A stretch of 64,000 nt of DNA, taken from an uncultured Allorhizobium sp. GTDB taxonomy: Bacteria; Pseudomonadota; Alphaproteobacteria; Rhizobiales; Rhizobiaceae. Positions 54,053-63,860 of this stretch are shown one piece after another (position 1 is the stretch's first letter; each line of letters begins with the position of its first letter). The position numbers and the translations under genes are program-made. The notes under the pieces were generated by a model, which was given only the letters and a program-made list of their open reading frames with translations, did not search any database and was not told the origin of the DNA. Where the stretch lies: positions 699,960 to 763,959 of the forward strand of contig OY288189.1 of the NCBI GenBank assembly GCA_958439205.1, read 5' to 3'.

Positions 54053-54916
54053 TCAGCCTCTGGGGATCGACAGGTAGGTCTTGAAGGCGTCGGCATAGTC
54101 CGGATGCCAGCGCGAGAGCGGCGGGCGGTTTTCGATGATGTCGCCGGCGGCCCAGGCGATCCGCTTTTCGTCCAGGGCGCGGTTCACATCATTGTCAGGG
54201 CAGAGGATGTAGAAGTCGCCTCTGGCAAGGCTTTCCAGCATGAACTCAACCGTTTCCTCTGGCGTCCATGCGCTGGCCGGCTTCTCTTTGCGGCCGTTCG
54301 CCGTCAGGCCCGTGAAGACGAAGCCGGGGATCAGCAGATGGGCGGTAACATTGCAGTCCGGCGTGTTGCGCAACTCGTGCTGAAGCGCTTCAGTGAAAGC
54401 CTTCACGCCGGCCTTCGAGACATTGTAGGCCGGATCACCCGGGGGCGTCGTGATGCCTTGCTTGGATCCCGTGTTGATGATGAGGGCTGCATCCTTGTGA
54501 GCGACCATGCCCGGGCCGAAGGTGCGGGTGCCATTGATGACGGCCATCAGGTTGACGCCGAGTACGTTCTCCCAGTTTGCCTGGGGCCCAAAGAGGGCGC
54601 TGCCCGGCTGGATGCCGGCATTGTTCATCAGCACATGCACGCGTCCGAACCGCTGGATGACGGCGCGCTCCAGCGCTTCGAGTTCATCCAGCTTTGACAC
54701 ATCCGTGCCGATGGCGACGACATCGGTGTCACCACTTGCGGACAGCGCGGCGACTTCCAAGGCTGCGGCGGCCAGCTGATCGCCTTCGAAGTCAACCAGG
54801 ACCACGCAGAGACCCATGCCAGCAAAGGCCTTGGCGGTTGCGAGGCCGATGCCAGAGGCGGCGCCGGTGATGACGGCGACATGACCTTTCACGAGCGCGG
54901 GATGTGGGGTCATCAT
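54053..54916 (-). CDS. SDR-family oxidoreductase
   Basis: A 287-residue short-chain dehydrogenase. Cofactor motif TGAASGIGLA (17-26), NNAGIQPG (near 98), catalytic S and YNVSK in a normal position. The C terminus (RIAWAAGDIIENRPPLSRW) is longer than in classical SDRs, and substrate cannot be inferred. The start is ATG 54916 (the ATGATG doublet), with GGAAGGA 9 bases upstream. Divergent from argG. Confidence 0.87.
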   Translation of the reverse strand: MMTPHPALVKGHVAVITGAASGIGLATAKAFAGMGLCVVLVDFEGDQLAAAALEVAALSASGDTDVVAIGTDVSKLDELEALERAVIQRFGRVHVLMNNAGIQPGSALFGPQANWENVLGVNLMAVINGTRTFGPGMVAHKDAALIINTGSKQGITTPPGDPAYNVSKAGVKAFTEALQHELRNTPDCNVTAHLLIPGFVFTGLTANGRKEKPASAWTPEETVEFMLESLARGDFYILCPDNDVNRALDEKRIAWAAGDIIENRPPLSRWHPDYADAFKTYLSIPRG

Positions 54917-55154
54917 GGGCAAATTCCTTCCAGGTCAATGGCTTTGGCAGTGATGGCGATATGGTACCCGTGTTCGGCTTCGTCAACATGACGGCAAATC
55001 GGGCCCCGGCTTGCCCGGCCATTCGACCCAACCGATCTTGGCCGCCACCTCGGCCGGCTGATGCCCTTGCGTACCGGCGGAATCTCGCTAAAAGTGCCGC
55101 CATTCTTGATCCAGGCGGGGTTTGAGCCTCGCTCCTTCCAGACGGAACATCGAC

Positions 55155-56378
55155 ATGGCACTCCCCAAAGACGTGAAGAAAGTCGTCCTCGCCTATTCCG
55201 GCGGTCTCGACACCTCCATCATCCTGAAATGGCTTCAGACCGAGCTCGGTGCTGAAGTCGTCACCTTCACGGCCGACCTCGGCCAGGGTGAAGAACTCGA
55301 GCCGGCCCGCAAGAAGGCTGAGATGCTCGGCATCAAGGAGATCTTCATCGAGGACGTGCGCGAAGAGTTCGTCCGCGACTTCGTCTTCCCGATGTTCCGC
55401 GCCAATGCCGTCTATGAAGGCGTCTACCTGCTCGGCACCTCGATCGCCCGCCCGCTAATCTCCAAGCACCTGATCGATATCGCCAAGAAGACCGGCGCCG
55501 ATGCCATCGCTCACGGCGCGACCGGCAAGGGCAATGACCAGGTTCGCTTCGAACTCTCGGCCTATGCGCTGAACCCTGATATCAAGATCATCGCTCCGTG
55601 GCGCGACTGGGCCTTCAAGAGCCGTACCGATCTCTTGGCCTTTGCCGAGCAGAACCAGATCCCGGTTGCCAAGGACAAGAAGGGCGAGGCGCCGTTCTCG
55701 GTTGACGCCAACCTCCTGCACTCCTCGTCCGAGGGCAAGGTTCTCGAGGATCCGTCCGTCGAGGCCCCGGAATACGTGCACATGCGCACGATCTCGCCGG
55801 AAGCTGCGCCGGACAAGGCCACAATCATCAAGGTCGGCTTCGAAAAGGGTGATGCTGTCTCGATCAACGGCGTTCGCATGAGCCCGGCAACGCTGCTCGC
55901 CGCGCTCAACGACTACGGCCGCGACAATGGCATTGGCCGTCTCGACCTCGTTGAGAACCGCTTCGTCGGCATGAAGTCGCGGGGCGTCTACGAGACCCCC
56001 GGCGGCACGATCCTGCTTTCGGCACACCGCGCGATCGAATCGATCACGCTCGACCGGGGTGCAGCCCACCTCAAGGACGAGATCATGCCGCGCTACGCCG
56101 AGCTGATCTATTACGGCTTCTGGTTCTCGCCGGAGCGCGAAATGCTGCAGGCCCTGATCGACAAGAGCCAGGAGCATGTCGAAGGCGAAGTGACGCTGAA
56201 GCTCTACAAGGGCAATGTCATGGTCATCGGCCGCGAGTCGTCGAAGTCGCTCTATTCCGACCAGCTCGTCACCTTCGAAGACGACCAGGGCGCCTACGAC
56301 CAGAAGGATGCAGCCGGCTTCATCAAGCTGAACGCGCTGCGCCTGCGCACGCTCGCCAAGCGCAATCTCGGCAAGTAA
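55155..56378 (+). CDS. argG: Argininosuccinate synthase
   Basis: A 407-residue ATP-dependent ligase joining citrulline and aspartate in arginine synthesis. The P-loop-type motif AYSGGLDTS is near 12-20; the family string [13 protein letters not shown] is in the middle and [11 protein letters not shown] follows. The start is ATG 55155 ([11 protein letters not shown]), typical for rhizobial ArgG; upstream GACGGA is a weak site, and an in-frame start at 55122 is not needed. A terminator follows at 56401. Confidence 0.97.
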   Translation: MALPKDVKKVVLAYSGGLDTSIILKWLQTELGAEVVTFTADLGQGEELEPARKKAEMLGIKEIFIEDVREEFVRDFVFPMFRANAVYEGVYLLGTSIARPLISKHLIDIAKKTGADAIAHGATGKGNDQVRFELSAYALNPDIKIIAPWRDWAFKSRTDLLAFAEQNQIPVAKDKKGEAPFSVDANLLHSSSEGKVLEDPSVEAPEYVHMRTISPEAAPDKATIIKVGFEKGDAVSINGVRMSPATLLAALNDYGRDNGIGRLDLVENRFVGMKSRGVYETPGGTILLSAHRAIESITLDRGAAHLKDEIMPRYAELIYYGFWFSPEREMLQALIDKSQEHVEGEVTLKLYKGNVMVIGRESSKSLYSDQLVTFEDDQGAYDQKDAAGFIKLNALRLRTLAKRNLGK

Positions 56379-56400
56379 TCCAGCATCATCATTCAAGATT

Positions 56401-56431
56401 GCCCGTCTTCCACCTGGAAGGCGGGCTTTTT
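56401..56431 (+). terminator. Rho-independent terminator of argG
   Basis: A 12-bp stem with one G-U type mismatch (56401-56412 with 56415-56426) around CC, followed by TTTTT. Confidence 0.85.
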
Positions 56432-57621
56432 CATACGCGGCGTTCGAGGTGTCGCAGCCAGAAGAAGCCGGCGACGGCGCTCAGTTCCATGAAGGGAATG
56501 ATGATGCCGAAGGCGGTGAGCGGATCGCCGATCGAGGCTGCGGCGACCCCGCCTGCGAAGCCTGCACTCATCTGCAGGAAGCCGGTCAGAGCAGATGCCG
56601 ACCCCGCGATATGCGGGAAGGGGGCCATGCTCATCGTCACGACATGAGGGCTCAAAAAAGCGAGCCCGAAGGTGCAGACCGCCACCGGTCCCATGACGGA
56701 CAGGAAGAAGGGTGGCACGAAGGCGACCGACAATGCCATCGCGATGGCGCCCGTGCCGCAGAGTGCGATGCCGATCCTCGACGCTGTGAGACCGGAGATC
56801 CGGCGAGAGACGAGTTTCAGCGTGAGCGATCCCGTCAGATAGGCCCCTGATTGCATCAACATGCCCAAGCCAAACTGGGTGGGTGTCAGCCCGACCTCGT
56901 TGATCAGGACAAAGGGGAGCATGGTCGACTGAGCGTAGAGGGCGCCGATCGTGCCGCTGAGCACCAGGGAGGCGGCGATGAAGCGGGCATTGCCGGCGAC
57001 TTCGATATAGTTGTGCCACAACTGGCCGGGCCTCAGGCGTCCCAAGTCCGGAATGATCGTTTCCCGGAGCAGAAACAGTGTGAAGGCCATAGCCATCAGG
57101 CCGAAGGCGACCATCAGCAGGAACACCGCATTCCAGCCGAAGGCAGCGAGGGTCAGGCCGCCGAGGGTTGGCCCCATAGCCGGACCGACCGCGAGGAAGA
57201 TGCCGATCGTATTGAGAATGCGGGAGGCATCGGCGCCTGTGTAGAGGTCGCGAACGATGGCGCGTCCGACGACGACGCCCACGGATGCGCCGATACCCTG
57301 CACAAGGCGTGCAGCCAGGATGAATTCGACGCTCGGCGCCACGAAGGCCAGAAGCGAGCCGGCCAGATAGATCGCCAGAAAGATCAGCGTTGCCTTTTTC
57401 CGACCGAGCGCATCGGCAAGCGGCCCGGCAACCAGCTGGGCGAGAGCGAAGCCTGCGAAGAACATCGAGAGACTGAGCTTGATTGCGGCGTCCGTCGTGC
57501 CGAAGGCGCGCACCAGTTCGGGCATTGCCGGCGTATAGATCGCCATGGAAATGGGACCGAGCGTCGTCAGGAAGGCACCGAGAAACGTGGTGCGGCGCTC
57601 GCTCATGCGCATTTGGGTCAT
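56431..57621 (-). CDS. Bcr/CflA-type drug-resistance MFS transporter
   Basis: A 396-residue protein with twelve hydrophobic helices. Motif A between helices 2 and 3 reads GPLADALGRKKA; the N-terminal YTPAMPELVRAFG and the VGRAIVRDLYTG segment match the Bcr/CflA family of bicyclomycin/chloramphenicol-type drug/H+ antiporters. The start ATG 57621 (MTQMRMSERR) lacks a strong site; a Met five codons later is possible. Substrate not predictable. It converges with argG over the terminator. Confidence 0.87.
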   Translation of the reverse strand: MTQMRMSERRTTFLGAFLTTLGPISMAIYTPAMPELVRAFGTTDAAIKLSLSMFFAGFALAQLVAGPLADALGRKKATLIFLAIYLAGSLLAFVAPSVEFILAARLVQGIGASVGVVVGRAIVRDLYTGADASRILNTIGIFLAVGPAMGPTLGGLTLAAFGWNAVFLLMVAFGLMAMAFTLFLLRETIIPDLGRLRPGQLWHNYIEVAGNARFIAASLVLSGTIGALYAQSTMLPFVLINEVGLTPTQFGLGMLMQSGAYLTGSLTLKLVSRRISGLTASRIGIALCGTGAIAMALSVAFVPPFFLSVMGPVAVCTFGLAFLSPHVVTMSMAPFPHIAGSASALTGFLQMSAGFAGGVAAASIGDPLTAFGIIIPFMELSAVAGFFWLRHLERRV

Positions 57622-57740
57622 GAAAACTCGCTCAATGTATTGCGGTTGGCGCGGCACCTCTGCCAGCGCCTGTGTGCACTTAGAGCGAATGCGTGTCCGG
57701 ATCGAGTCCCACTTCACGAGAAGTCGGGCCGATCGGGTAA

Positions 57741-58175
57741 TCAGGTGTTGCGGGTGAAGAAATCAAGGACCTTGGAATAGGAGTCTGCCACGTCCATGTC
57801 GCCGATCATTTCGGCCAGCGACTGCTGCGTCCTGTAATATTCGGCGTAGTCGAACTGCGAATCGTCTGTGAGGGTCGAAAGATCCGTGACGTTTCCGTTG
57901 CGATCGACCATCTGCAAGGGCAGCTCGGTCGAAAGCTCGCGATAGGTATTCTCGTCGATCTCGTCGCGCTGGAAGCTCTCGCTTGCGATTTCACGCATAC
58001 GCCGCGGTGTCATGCTGGCGAAGACGGACAGAGCCTCTTCGAAAACTTCCGTCTCACGGCTTACGAGCTTCTTCGGCTCGAGATCGGAGAGGCGGATGTC
58101 TGTCTGAGTATTGCTCTCTTGGACGCGGAACGACGACGCGCCGACCGGCTTGATTGGAAAGATTTCCATGGCCAT
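57741..58175 (-). CDS. Conserved-looking orphan protein, function unknown
   Basis: A 144-residue soluble, acidic protein beginning MAMEIFPIKPVGASSFRVQ. No membrane helix, signal peptide or catalytic motif is visible. It contains a charged helical centre (EALSVFASMTPRRMREIASE) and an aromatic, acidic C terminus (DDSQFDYAEYYRTQQS). Codon use matches neighbours and the ribosome site AAAGGACGG precedes ATG 58175, so the gene is believable. It is divergent from the peptidase gene across a 190-base gap. I do not recognise the family. Confidence 0.65.
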   Translation of the reverse strand: MAMEIFPIKPVGASSFRVQESNTQTDIRLSDLEPKKLVSRETEVFEEALSVFASMTPRRMREIASESFQRDEIDENTYRELSTELPLQMVDRNGNVTDLSTLTDDSQFDYAEYYRTQQSLAEMIGDMDVADSYSKVLDFFTRNT

Positions 58176-58365
58176 GGACCGTCCTTTCATAGGATCCATC
58201 GATCTATGGGCCTATTCGAATGTACGTCAATGTTGCGAGAAAGCGGCGTTGGAAAATTCTGTTCTTTTTCACTGATTTTTGCGTGCGCGTCTTTATTCGG
58301 CCGGGATAGCATGGGGCAAATCAGTGCGCCGCCACTGCCATGCGGTGCCCAAGGAGGTATCTGAA

Positions 58366-60429
58366 ATGACTGAGTCGTCCGTGTTCAATCCCGCTGTCGT
58401 CGACTGGAAAGGCCTGCATGGTCTGCCGCAATTCGAGAAGGTCGGTGACGACGACTATGCGCCGGCCTTCGAGGCTGCCCTCAAGGATCATGACGCCGAG
58501 ATCCATGCGATCGCGGATAATACGGAGCCGGCCACTTTCGCCAACACCATTGTGGCGCTTGAGATTGCCGGCGATGCGCTCTCGCGCGTATCGGCCCTGT
58601 TCTGGAACCGGGCCGGTGCCCATACCAATCCGGGCATCCAGGCGCTGGAACGCGAGATCGCGCCGAAGATGTCACGCCACTATTCGAAGATCGGCATGAA
58701 CGCAGCCCTCTTCCGCCGTATCGATGACCTTTGGACCCGACGCGATGATCTTGGGCTCACGCTCGAGGAGACGCGCGTTCTCGAGCGTCACTGGAAGGGC
58801 TTCATCAAGTCGGGCGCCAAGCTGCCCAAGGCCGAGCAGGAGCGGCTGGCCGCGATCAACGAGCGGTTGGCAAGCCTTGGCGCAAACTTCGGGCAGAATG
58901 TTTTGGCGGATGAATCGTCCTGGATCCTGCCGCTGTCTGGTGAAGACGACCTCGCTGGTATCCCCGCATTCCTGCGCGATGCAATGGCGTCGGCCGCTGC
59001 CGCCAATGGCAACGGTCATACCCACGTGGTCACGCTCTCCCGATCGATCATCGAGCCATTCCTCACCTTCTCCGAACGCCGTGACCTGCGCGAGATCGCC
59101 TTCAAGGCCTGGACCTCGCGTGGCATCAATGGTGGCGAGACTGACAATCGGGAGATCGTCAAGGAGACGCTCGCGCTTCGGGCGGAAAAGGCGAAGCTGC
59201 TCGGCTACAAGGACTTCGCGTCCTTGAAGCTCGACAATACGATGGCGAAGACACCCGAGGCCGTGAATGGTCTGCTGATGCAGGTCTGGGAAAAGGCCGT
59301 TTCGCAGGCGCGGGCCGAAGAGGTTGAACTCGCCGTTTTGATTGCCGACGAGGGCAAGAACCACGAAGTCGCACCCTGGGACTGGCGTCACTATGCGGAG
59401 AAGCTGCGGGCGCAGAAGTTCAACTTCTCGGAAGCCGAGCTGAAACCTTATCTGCAGCTTGAGAAGATCATCGAGGCCTGCTTCGACGTTGCCGGCCGTA
59501 TATTCGGGATCCGTGCGGTGCCCCTCACCAACGTCGTCGGCTATCACCCCGATGTCCGGGTCTTCGAGATCCGCGACCGCAACGATACGCTGGTTGCTCT
59601 CTTCCTGGGCGACTATTTCGCACGGCCGTCCAAGCGCTCGGGCGCCTGGATGAGCAGCTTCCAGGCGCAGCACCAGCTCACCTTGAAGAACGGTCGGAAG
59701 GGCGAATTGCCGATCATCTACAATGTCTGCAATTTTGCGAAGCCGGAGCCGGGCAAGCCGGCGCTGCTGTCGCTCGACGACGCGCGGACGCTGTTCCACG
59801 AATTCGGGCACGCGGCGCATGGCATGCTGTCCAATGTCACCTATCCCTCCGTGTCAGGCACGGGCGTCTCGCGCGACTTCGTCGAACTACCCTCGCAGCT
59901 TTATGAGCATTGGCTGACCGTGCCGGAAATCCTCAAGACCTATGCGGTGCACTACCAGACGGGTGAGCCTATGCCGCAGGCCCTGCTCGACAAGGTGCTG
60001 GCGGCGCGCACCTTCAATGCCGGCTTCAATACGGTGGAATTCACCTCGTCTGCGCTGGTCGATATGGCCTTCCACACGCAGGGGCCTGTCGAGGATCCCA
60101 TGGCCGTGCAGGCCGAGGTGCTGGCGAAAATCGGCATGCCGGCCTCGATCATCATGCGCCATGCGACGCCGCACTTCCAGCACGTGTTCTCTGGCGATGG
60201 TTATTCGGCCGGCTACTATTCCTACATGTGGTCGGAAGTGCTCGATGCCGATGCCTTCGCCGCCTTCGAGGAAACCGGCAATCCCTTCGATCCGGAGATG
60301 GCGCGGAAGCTCAAGACCCATATCTATGCATCGGGAGGATCAGTCGATCCGGAAGATGCCTACAAGGCCTTCCGTGGCAAGATGCCGAGCCCGGAGGCCA
60401 TGCTGAAGAAGAAAGGGCTTGCGGCTTAA
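58366..60429 (+). CDS. dcp: M3-family oligopeptidase / peptidyl-dipeptidase
   Basis: A 687-residue zinc metallopeptidase. The zinc site HEFGH is at 478-482 in TLFHEFGHAAHGML, with the third ligand Glu about 25 residues on in RDFVELPSQLYEHW. This pattern and length match Dcp and oligopeptidase A. No signal peptide, so cytoplasmic, degrading peptides. The start is ATG 58366 with AAGGAGG 8 bases upstream. Dcp and OpdA are not separable from motifs alone. Confidence 0.92.
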   Translation: MTESSVFNPAVVDWKGLHGLPQFEKVGDDDYAPAFEAALKDHDAEIHAIADNTEPATFANTIVALEIAGDALSRVSALFWNRAGAHTNPGIQALEREIAPKMSRHYSKIGMNAALFRRIDDLWTRRDDLGLTLEETRVLERHWKGFIKSGAKLPKAEQERLAAINERLASLGANFGQNVLADESSWILPLSGEDDLAGIPAFLRDAMASAAAANGNGHTHVVTLSRSIIEPFLTFSERRDLREIAFKAWTSRGINGGETDNREIVKETLALRAEKAKLLGYKDFASLKLDNTMAKTPEAVNGLLMQVWEKAVSQARAEEVELAVLIADEGKNHEVAPWDWRHYAEKLRAQKFNFSEAELKPYLQLEKIIEACFDVAGRIFGIRAVPLTNVVGYHPDVRVFEIRDRNDTLVALFLGDYFARPSKRSGAWMSSFQAQHQLTLKNGRKGELPIIYNVCNFAKPEPGKPALLSLDDARTLFHEFGHAAHGMLSNVTYPSVSGTGVSRDFVELPSQLYEHWLTVPEILKTYAVHYQTGEPMPQALLDKVLAARTFNAGFNTVEFTSSALVDMAFHTQGPVEDPMAVQAEVLAKIGMPASIIMRHATPHFQHVFSGDGYSAGYYSYMWSEVLDADAFAAFEETGNPFDPEMARKLKTHIYASGGSVDPEDAYKAFRGKMPSPEAMLKKKGLAA

Positions 60430-60586
60430 GGCACGCAGGACCGAGCAAAACCGACGCCGGCGGTAACCATCGCCGGCGCATCGGGCGTTTCCCCCTTTCG
60501 CAAATGCAAAAAACAAGGTATGAGCGCGCCAAAGTAAATCGGCGCCTCTCTCCCGTATTGCGCCCCAGCTATCAGAGATCACAAAC

Positions 60587-62407
60587 ATGAAAATGCGCAA
60601 CATCGCGATTATCGCGCACGTCGACCATGGAAAAACGACCCTTGTGGACGAGCTTCTGAAGCAGTCCGGCTCTTTCCGTGAGAACCAGCGCACCGCCGAG
60701 CGCATGATGGATTCGAACGATCTCGAAAAGGAACGTGGCATCACGATCCTGGCCAAGGCGACCTCGATCGAGTGGAAGGGTCACCGCATCAACATCGTCG
60801 ACACGCCCGGTCACGCCGACTTCGGCGGCGAAGTCGAGCGTATCCTCTCGATGGTTGACGGCGCGATCGTTCTGGTCGACTCCTCGGAAGGCCCGATGCC
60901 GCAGACCAAGTTCGTCGTCGGCAAGGCGCTGAAGGTCGGTCTTCGCCCGATCGTCGCGATCAACAAGATCGACCGTCCGGACGGTCGCCACGAAGAAGTC
61001 ATCAACGAAGTCTTCGACCTTTTCGCCAACCTCGACGCGACCGACGATCAGCTCGACTTCCCGATCCTTTACGGCTCTGGTCGCGATGGCTGGATGAACG
61101 TCAACCCGGAAGGCCCGAAGGATCAGGGCCTGGCCCCGCTGCTCGACCTCGTTCTGGAACATGTTCCGGAGCCGAATGTTGAAGAAGGCCCGTTCCGCAT
61201 GATCGGTACGCTCCTGGAAGCCAACCCCTTCCTCGGCCGTATCATCACCGGTCGTATCGCTTCCGGCTCCATCAAGCCGAACCAGGCCGTCAAGGTTCTC
61301 TCCCAGGACGGCAAGACCGTTGAAACCGGCCGTATCTCGAAGATCCTCGCGTTCCGCGGCATCGAGCGTCAGCCGATCGAAGAAGCCCATGCAGGCGATA
61401 TCGTCGCCATCGCCGGCCTCTCCAAGGGCACCGTTGCCGACACCTTCTGCGATCCGTCGATCACCGAAGCCATGACGGCACAGCCGATCGACCCGCCGAC
61501 GGTTACCATGTCCTTCCTCGTCAACGACAGCCCGCTCGCCGGCACCGAAGGCGACAAGGTCACGAGCCGCGTTATCCGCGACCGCCTGTTCAAGGAAGCC
61601 GAAGGCAACGTCGCGCTGAAGATCGAAGAATCTGACGGCAAGGACTCGTTCTTCGTGTCCGGCCGTGGCGAATTGCAGCTGGCCGTTCTCATCGAAACCA
61701 TGCGCCGCGAAGGCTTCGAGCTTGCCGTGTCGCGTCCGCGCGTCGTCATGCATAAGGACGAGAACGGCACCACCATGGAGCCGATTGAAGAAGTCGTGAT
61801 CGACGTCGACGAAGAGCATTCCGGCGTCGTCGTTCAGAAGATGTCCGAGCGCAAGGGCGAAATGGTCGAGCTGCGTCCTTCGGGCGGCAGCCGCGTTCGT
61901 CTGCGTTTCTACGCACCGACCCGTGGCCTTATCGGCTATCAGTCGGAACTGCTGACCGACACGCGCGGCACGGCGATCATGAACCGCCTGTTCCACGACT
62001 ACCAGCCCTTCAAGGGTGCGATCACCGGTCGCGTGAACGGCGTCCTTCTCTCCAACCAGTCCGGTGAAGCCGTCGCCTATGCGATGTTCAACCTGGAAGA
62101 TCGCGGCCCGATGATCATCGAGCCAGGCGAGAAGGTCTATGCCGGCATGATCATCGGCATTCACACGCGTGACAACGACCTTGAGGTCAACGTTCTCAAG
62201 GGCAAGCAGCTGACCAACATTCGTTCGGCCGGCAAGGACGAAGCCGTCAAGCTCACCCCGCCGATCCGCATGACGCTCGACCGCGCGCTGTCCTGGATCC
62301 AGGACGACGAACTGATGGAAGTCACGCCGAAGTCGATCCGCCTGCGCAAGATGTTCCTCGATGCGAACGACCGCAAGCGCATGGAAAAGTCGAAGGCTGC
62401 TATCTGA
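60587..62407 (+). CDS. typA: Ribosome-associated GTPase TypA/BipA
   Basis: A 606-residue translational GTPase. G1 AHVDHGKTT near 10-18, G3 [11 protein letters not shown]4 NKIDRPD. Domains II, III and V resemble EF-G, followed by the TypA-specific C-terminal domain ([27 protein letters not shown]). It helps ribosome assembly at low temperature and stress adaptation. Preceded by 157 bases with a GC-rich dyad and no strong terminator. Confidence 0.96.
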   Translation: MKMRNIAIIAHVDHGKTTLVDELLKQSGSFRENQRTAERMMDSNDLEKERGITILAKATSIEWKGHRINIVDTPGHADFGGEVERILSMVDGAIVLVDSSEGPMPQTKFVVGKALKVGLRPIVAINKIDRPDGRHEEVINEVFDLFANLDATDDQLDFPILYGSGRDGWMNVNPEGPKDQGLAPLLDLVLEHVPEPNVEEGPFRMIGTLLEANPFLGRIITGRIASGSIKPNQAVKVLSQDGKTVETGRISKILAFRGIERQPIEEAHAGDIVAIAGLSKGTVADTFCDPSITEAMTAQPIDPPTVTMSFLVNDSPLAGTEGDKVTSRVIRDRLFKEAEGNVALKIEESDGKDSFFVSGRGELQLAVLIETMRREGFELAVSRPRVVMHKDENGTTMEPIEEVVIDVDEEHSGVVVQKMSERKGEMVELRPSGGSRVRLRFYAPTRGLIGYQSELLTDTRGTAIMNRLFHDYQPFKGAITGRVNGVLLSNQSGEAVAYAMFNLEDRGPMIIEPGEKVYAGMIIGIHTRDNDLEVNVLKGKQLTNIRSAGKDEAVKLTPPIRMTLDRALSWIQDDELMEVTPKSIRLRKMFLDANDRKRMEKSKAAI

Positions 62408-62439
62408 GGCGCAAGTCTCTGAAAATATGTATCGTTTTG

Positions 62440-62467
62440 AAACCCCGGTCTTCCAGGCCGGGGTTTT
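62440..62467 (+). terminator. Rho-independent terminator of typA
   Basis: A 9-bp stem AAACCCCGG/CCGGGGTTT with a 9-base loop and a closing T-run. Confidence 0.85.
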
Positions 62468-62504
62468 GTTTGTGCATCCCCCTCCTTCTGCCTTGCGAGT
62501 AATC

Positions 62505-62519
62505 TTAAAAAAGCGTTAA
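62505..62519. promoter_or_regulatory. Exact CtrA consensus site upstream of the GNAT gene
   Basis: TTAA at 62505-62508, seven bases, TTAA at 62516-62519: a perfect match to the CtrA consensus TTAA-N7-TTAA. It lies 73 bases before the GNAT start, within an AT-rich promoter-like patch. Confidence 0.5.
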
Positions 62520-62592
62520 ATTTTCCCCGTGGGCCGATGCAGGTCCAGGCTCCGCGTCTCCTCAGTCGGGCGCGCCAGGGTGGGTTTACGTT

Positions 62593-63099
62593 ATGAAGAC
62601 GTTGTCGATCGACATGCGCTTGGCAGGTCCCGGTGATGCCGCAGCGATCGCTGACGCTCACCGCAATGCCTGGACACACGCCTATTCCGGCATCATTCCC
62701 TATCGTGCCCTGACCCGGATGATCGAGCGCCGCGGCGAAAGCTGGTGGCGCAAGGCGACGCGTGGTCCCGCCACCATCCTGCTTGCCGAGGTGGCCGGCA
62801 CGGTCGCCGGCTATGCCTCACTTGGCTATAACCGCGCCCGCGCCTTGCCGCATGAAGGCGAGATCTACGAGATTTACCTGAGGCCCGAATATCAGGGCAT
62901 CGGCCTCGGATATCAGCTGTTCCATGAGGCAAAGCGCACGCTGAAATCGCTCGGCTGCAACGGCATGGTCGTCTGGTGCCTTGAGGACAGCGAGATTGCC
63001 GCCAATTTCTTCCGCTCGAATGGCGGCGTGGATGCCGTCGAAGGCATGGAAGACTTCGACGATGTGCATCTGAAGAAGCTCGGCTTCATCTGGAACTGA
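62593..63099 (+). CDS. GNAT-family N-acetyltransferase
   Basis: A 168-residue acetyltransferase. The acetyl-CoA binding motif A region reads EIYEIYLRPEYQGIGLGYQLFHEAKRTL (Q/RxxGxG/A-type), after an N-terminal substrate-binding part. Substrate unknown (RimI/YpeA-like size). ATG 62593 has only a weak site; the CtrA-like element is upstream and the next gene converges after 14 bases. Confidence 0.85.
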   Translation: MKTLSIDMRLAGPGDAAAIADAHRNAWTHAYSGIIPYRALTRMIERRGESWWRKATRGPATILLAEVAGTVAGYASLGYNRARALPHEGEIYEIYLRPEYQGIGLGYQLFHEAKRTLKSLGCNGMVVWCLEDSEIAANFFRSNGGVDAVEGMEDFDDVHLKKLGFIWN

Positions 63100-63113
63100 C
63101 CGAACGCTCCGGT

Positions 63114-63740
63114 CTATTCCACCACATATCCCTCCGGCCAGCTGAACGTCCTGTCGCTGGTCAATTGGCCACGCGCGCCATACCAGGCCGGTGCCTGCAT
63201 CCCGCAATCGAACCCGGTCGTAACCTGGTCTGCCACCTGGCGGGCCAGGAGGTTGGCATTGGCATTGGCCTTCGCATCGACCATTCCGACAAAGCATGAG
63301 CCCGGATAATCAGGGGTCGCGACGCGGGAGATGACCAGAACCTGGCCCGTGCTTTCCGGGCTGGATGACCCGTCCGGACCAGGGTTTTCGATGAACCAGC
63401 GCAGGATGGCCGCGAAGGGCTTGCCGGACGCATCCCGCCGCCATTCGATCTTGTCATGCACCCGGTTGAAGGCGCTGAAACTCTCGAAAGCGCCGTGCTG
63501 CAGTTCGCGGTCGACGGGACCAAAGAGTACGCTCTGGCGCAGGTCGCCCTCTTTGAAATGCACCGCCAGACCCTTGAAGCCGTTGCACAGCAAGCTGGCA
63601 CCCAACGCATCGGCTTCGATGGTCTGGCAGTTGTCGAGGTCGAGATCGGTATAGGCGCTGTCGTTCGCCTGGGCTGCCGTCGCCCAGAGCGTATTTGCGG
63701 CAAGGAGTACTGCGAGCGGCAAAGGGCTGGTGGCATGCAT
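63114..63740 (-). CDS. Exported protein of unknown function
   Basis: A 208-residue protein. Signal peptide about 1-25 (cleavage at AQA-N), so periplasmic. The mature part has four Cys (in LDNCQTI, LLCNGF, GSCFVG and FDCGMQ), which may form two disulphides, and no catalytic motif I recognise. GAGGA lies about 10 bases before ATG 63740. It is divergent from ppa across 120 bases. Family not recognised. Confidence 0.7.
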   Translation of the reverse strand: MHATSPLPLAVLLAANTLWATAAQANDSAYTDLDLDNCQTIEADALGASLLCNGFKGLAVHFKEGDLRQSVLFGPVDRELQHGAFESFSAFNRVHDKIEWRRDASGKPFAAILRWFIENPGPDGSSSPESTGQVLVISRVATPDYPGSCFVGMVDAKANANANLLARQVADQVTTGFDCGMQAPAWYGARGQLTSDRTFSWPEGYVVE

Positions 63741-63860
63741 CGTCTGGCATCCTCGTATTCCACCGGCGGGGCGGAGGGGCTTCTCCCAAAGCCGTGTTGC
63801 ATTGCGCCATATTTCGCATTAGGTAGCGCAGGAATTCAACACTCTACGGGGTCCAATAAT

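Noticed and set aside
60455..60478. GC-rich dyad (CGCCGGCG twice) after the M3 peptidase gene
   Set aside because: CGCCGGCG is self-complementary and common in this DNA; there is no T-run, so I did not call a terminator.
60572..62164. A 530-codon open frame on the minus strand
   Set aside because: Antisense to typA; typA is certain from its GTPase motifs.
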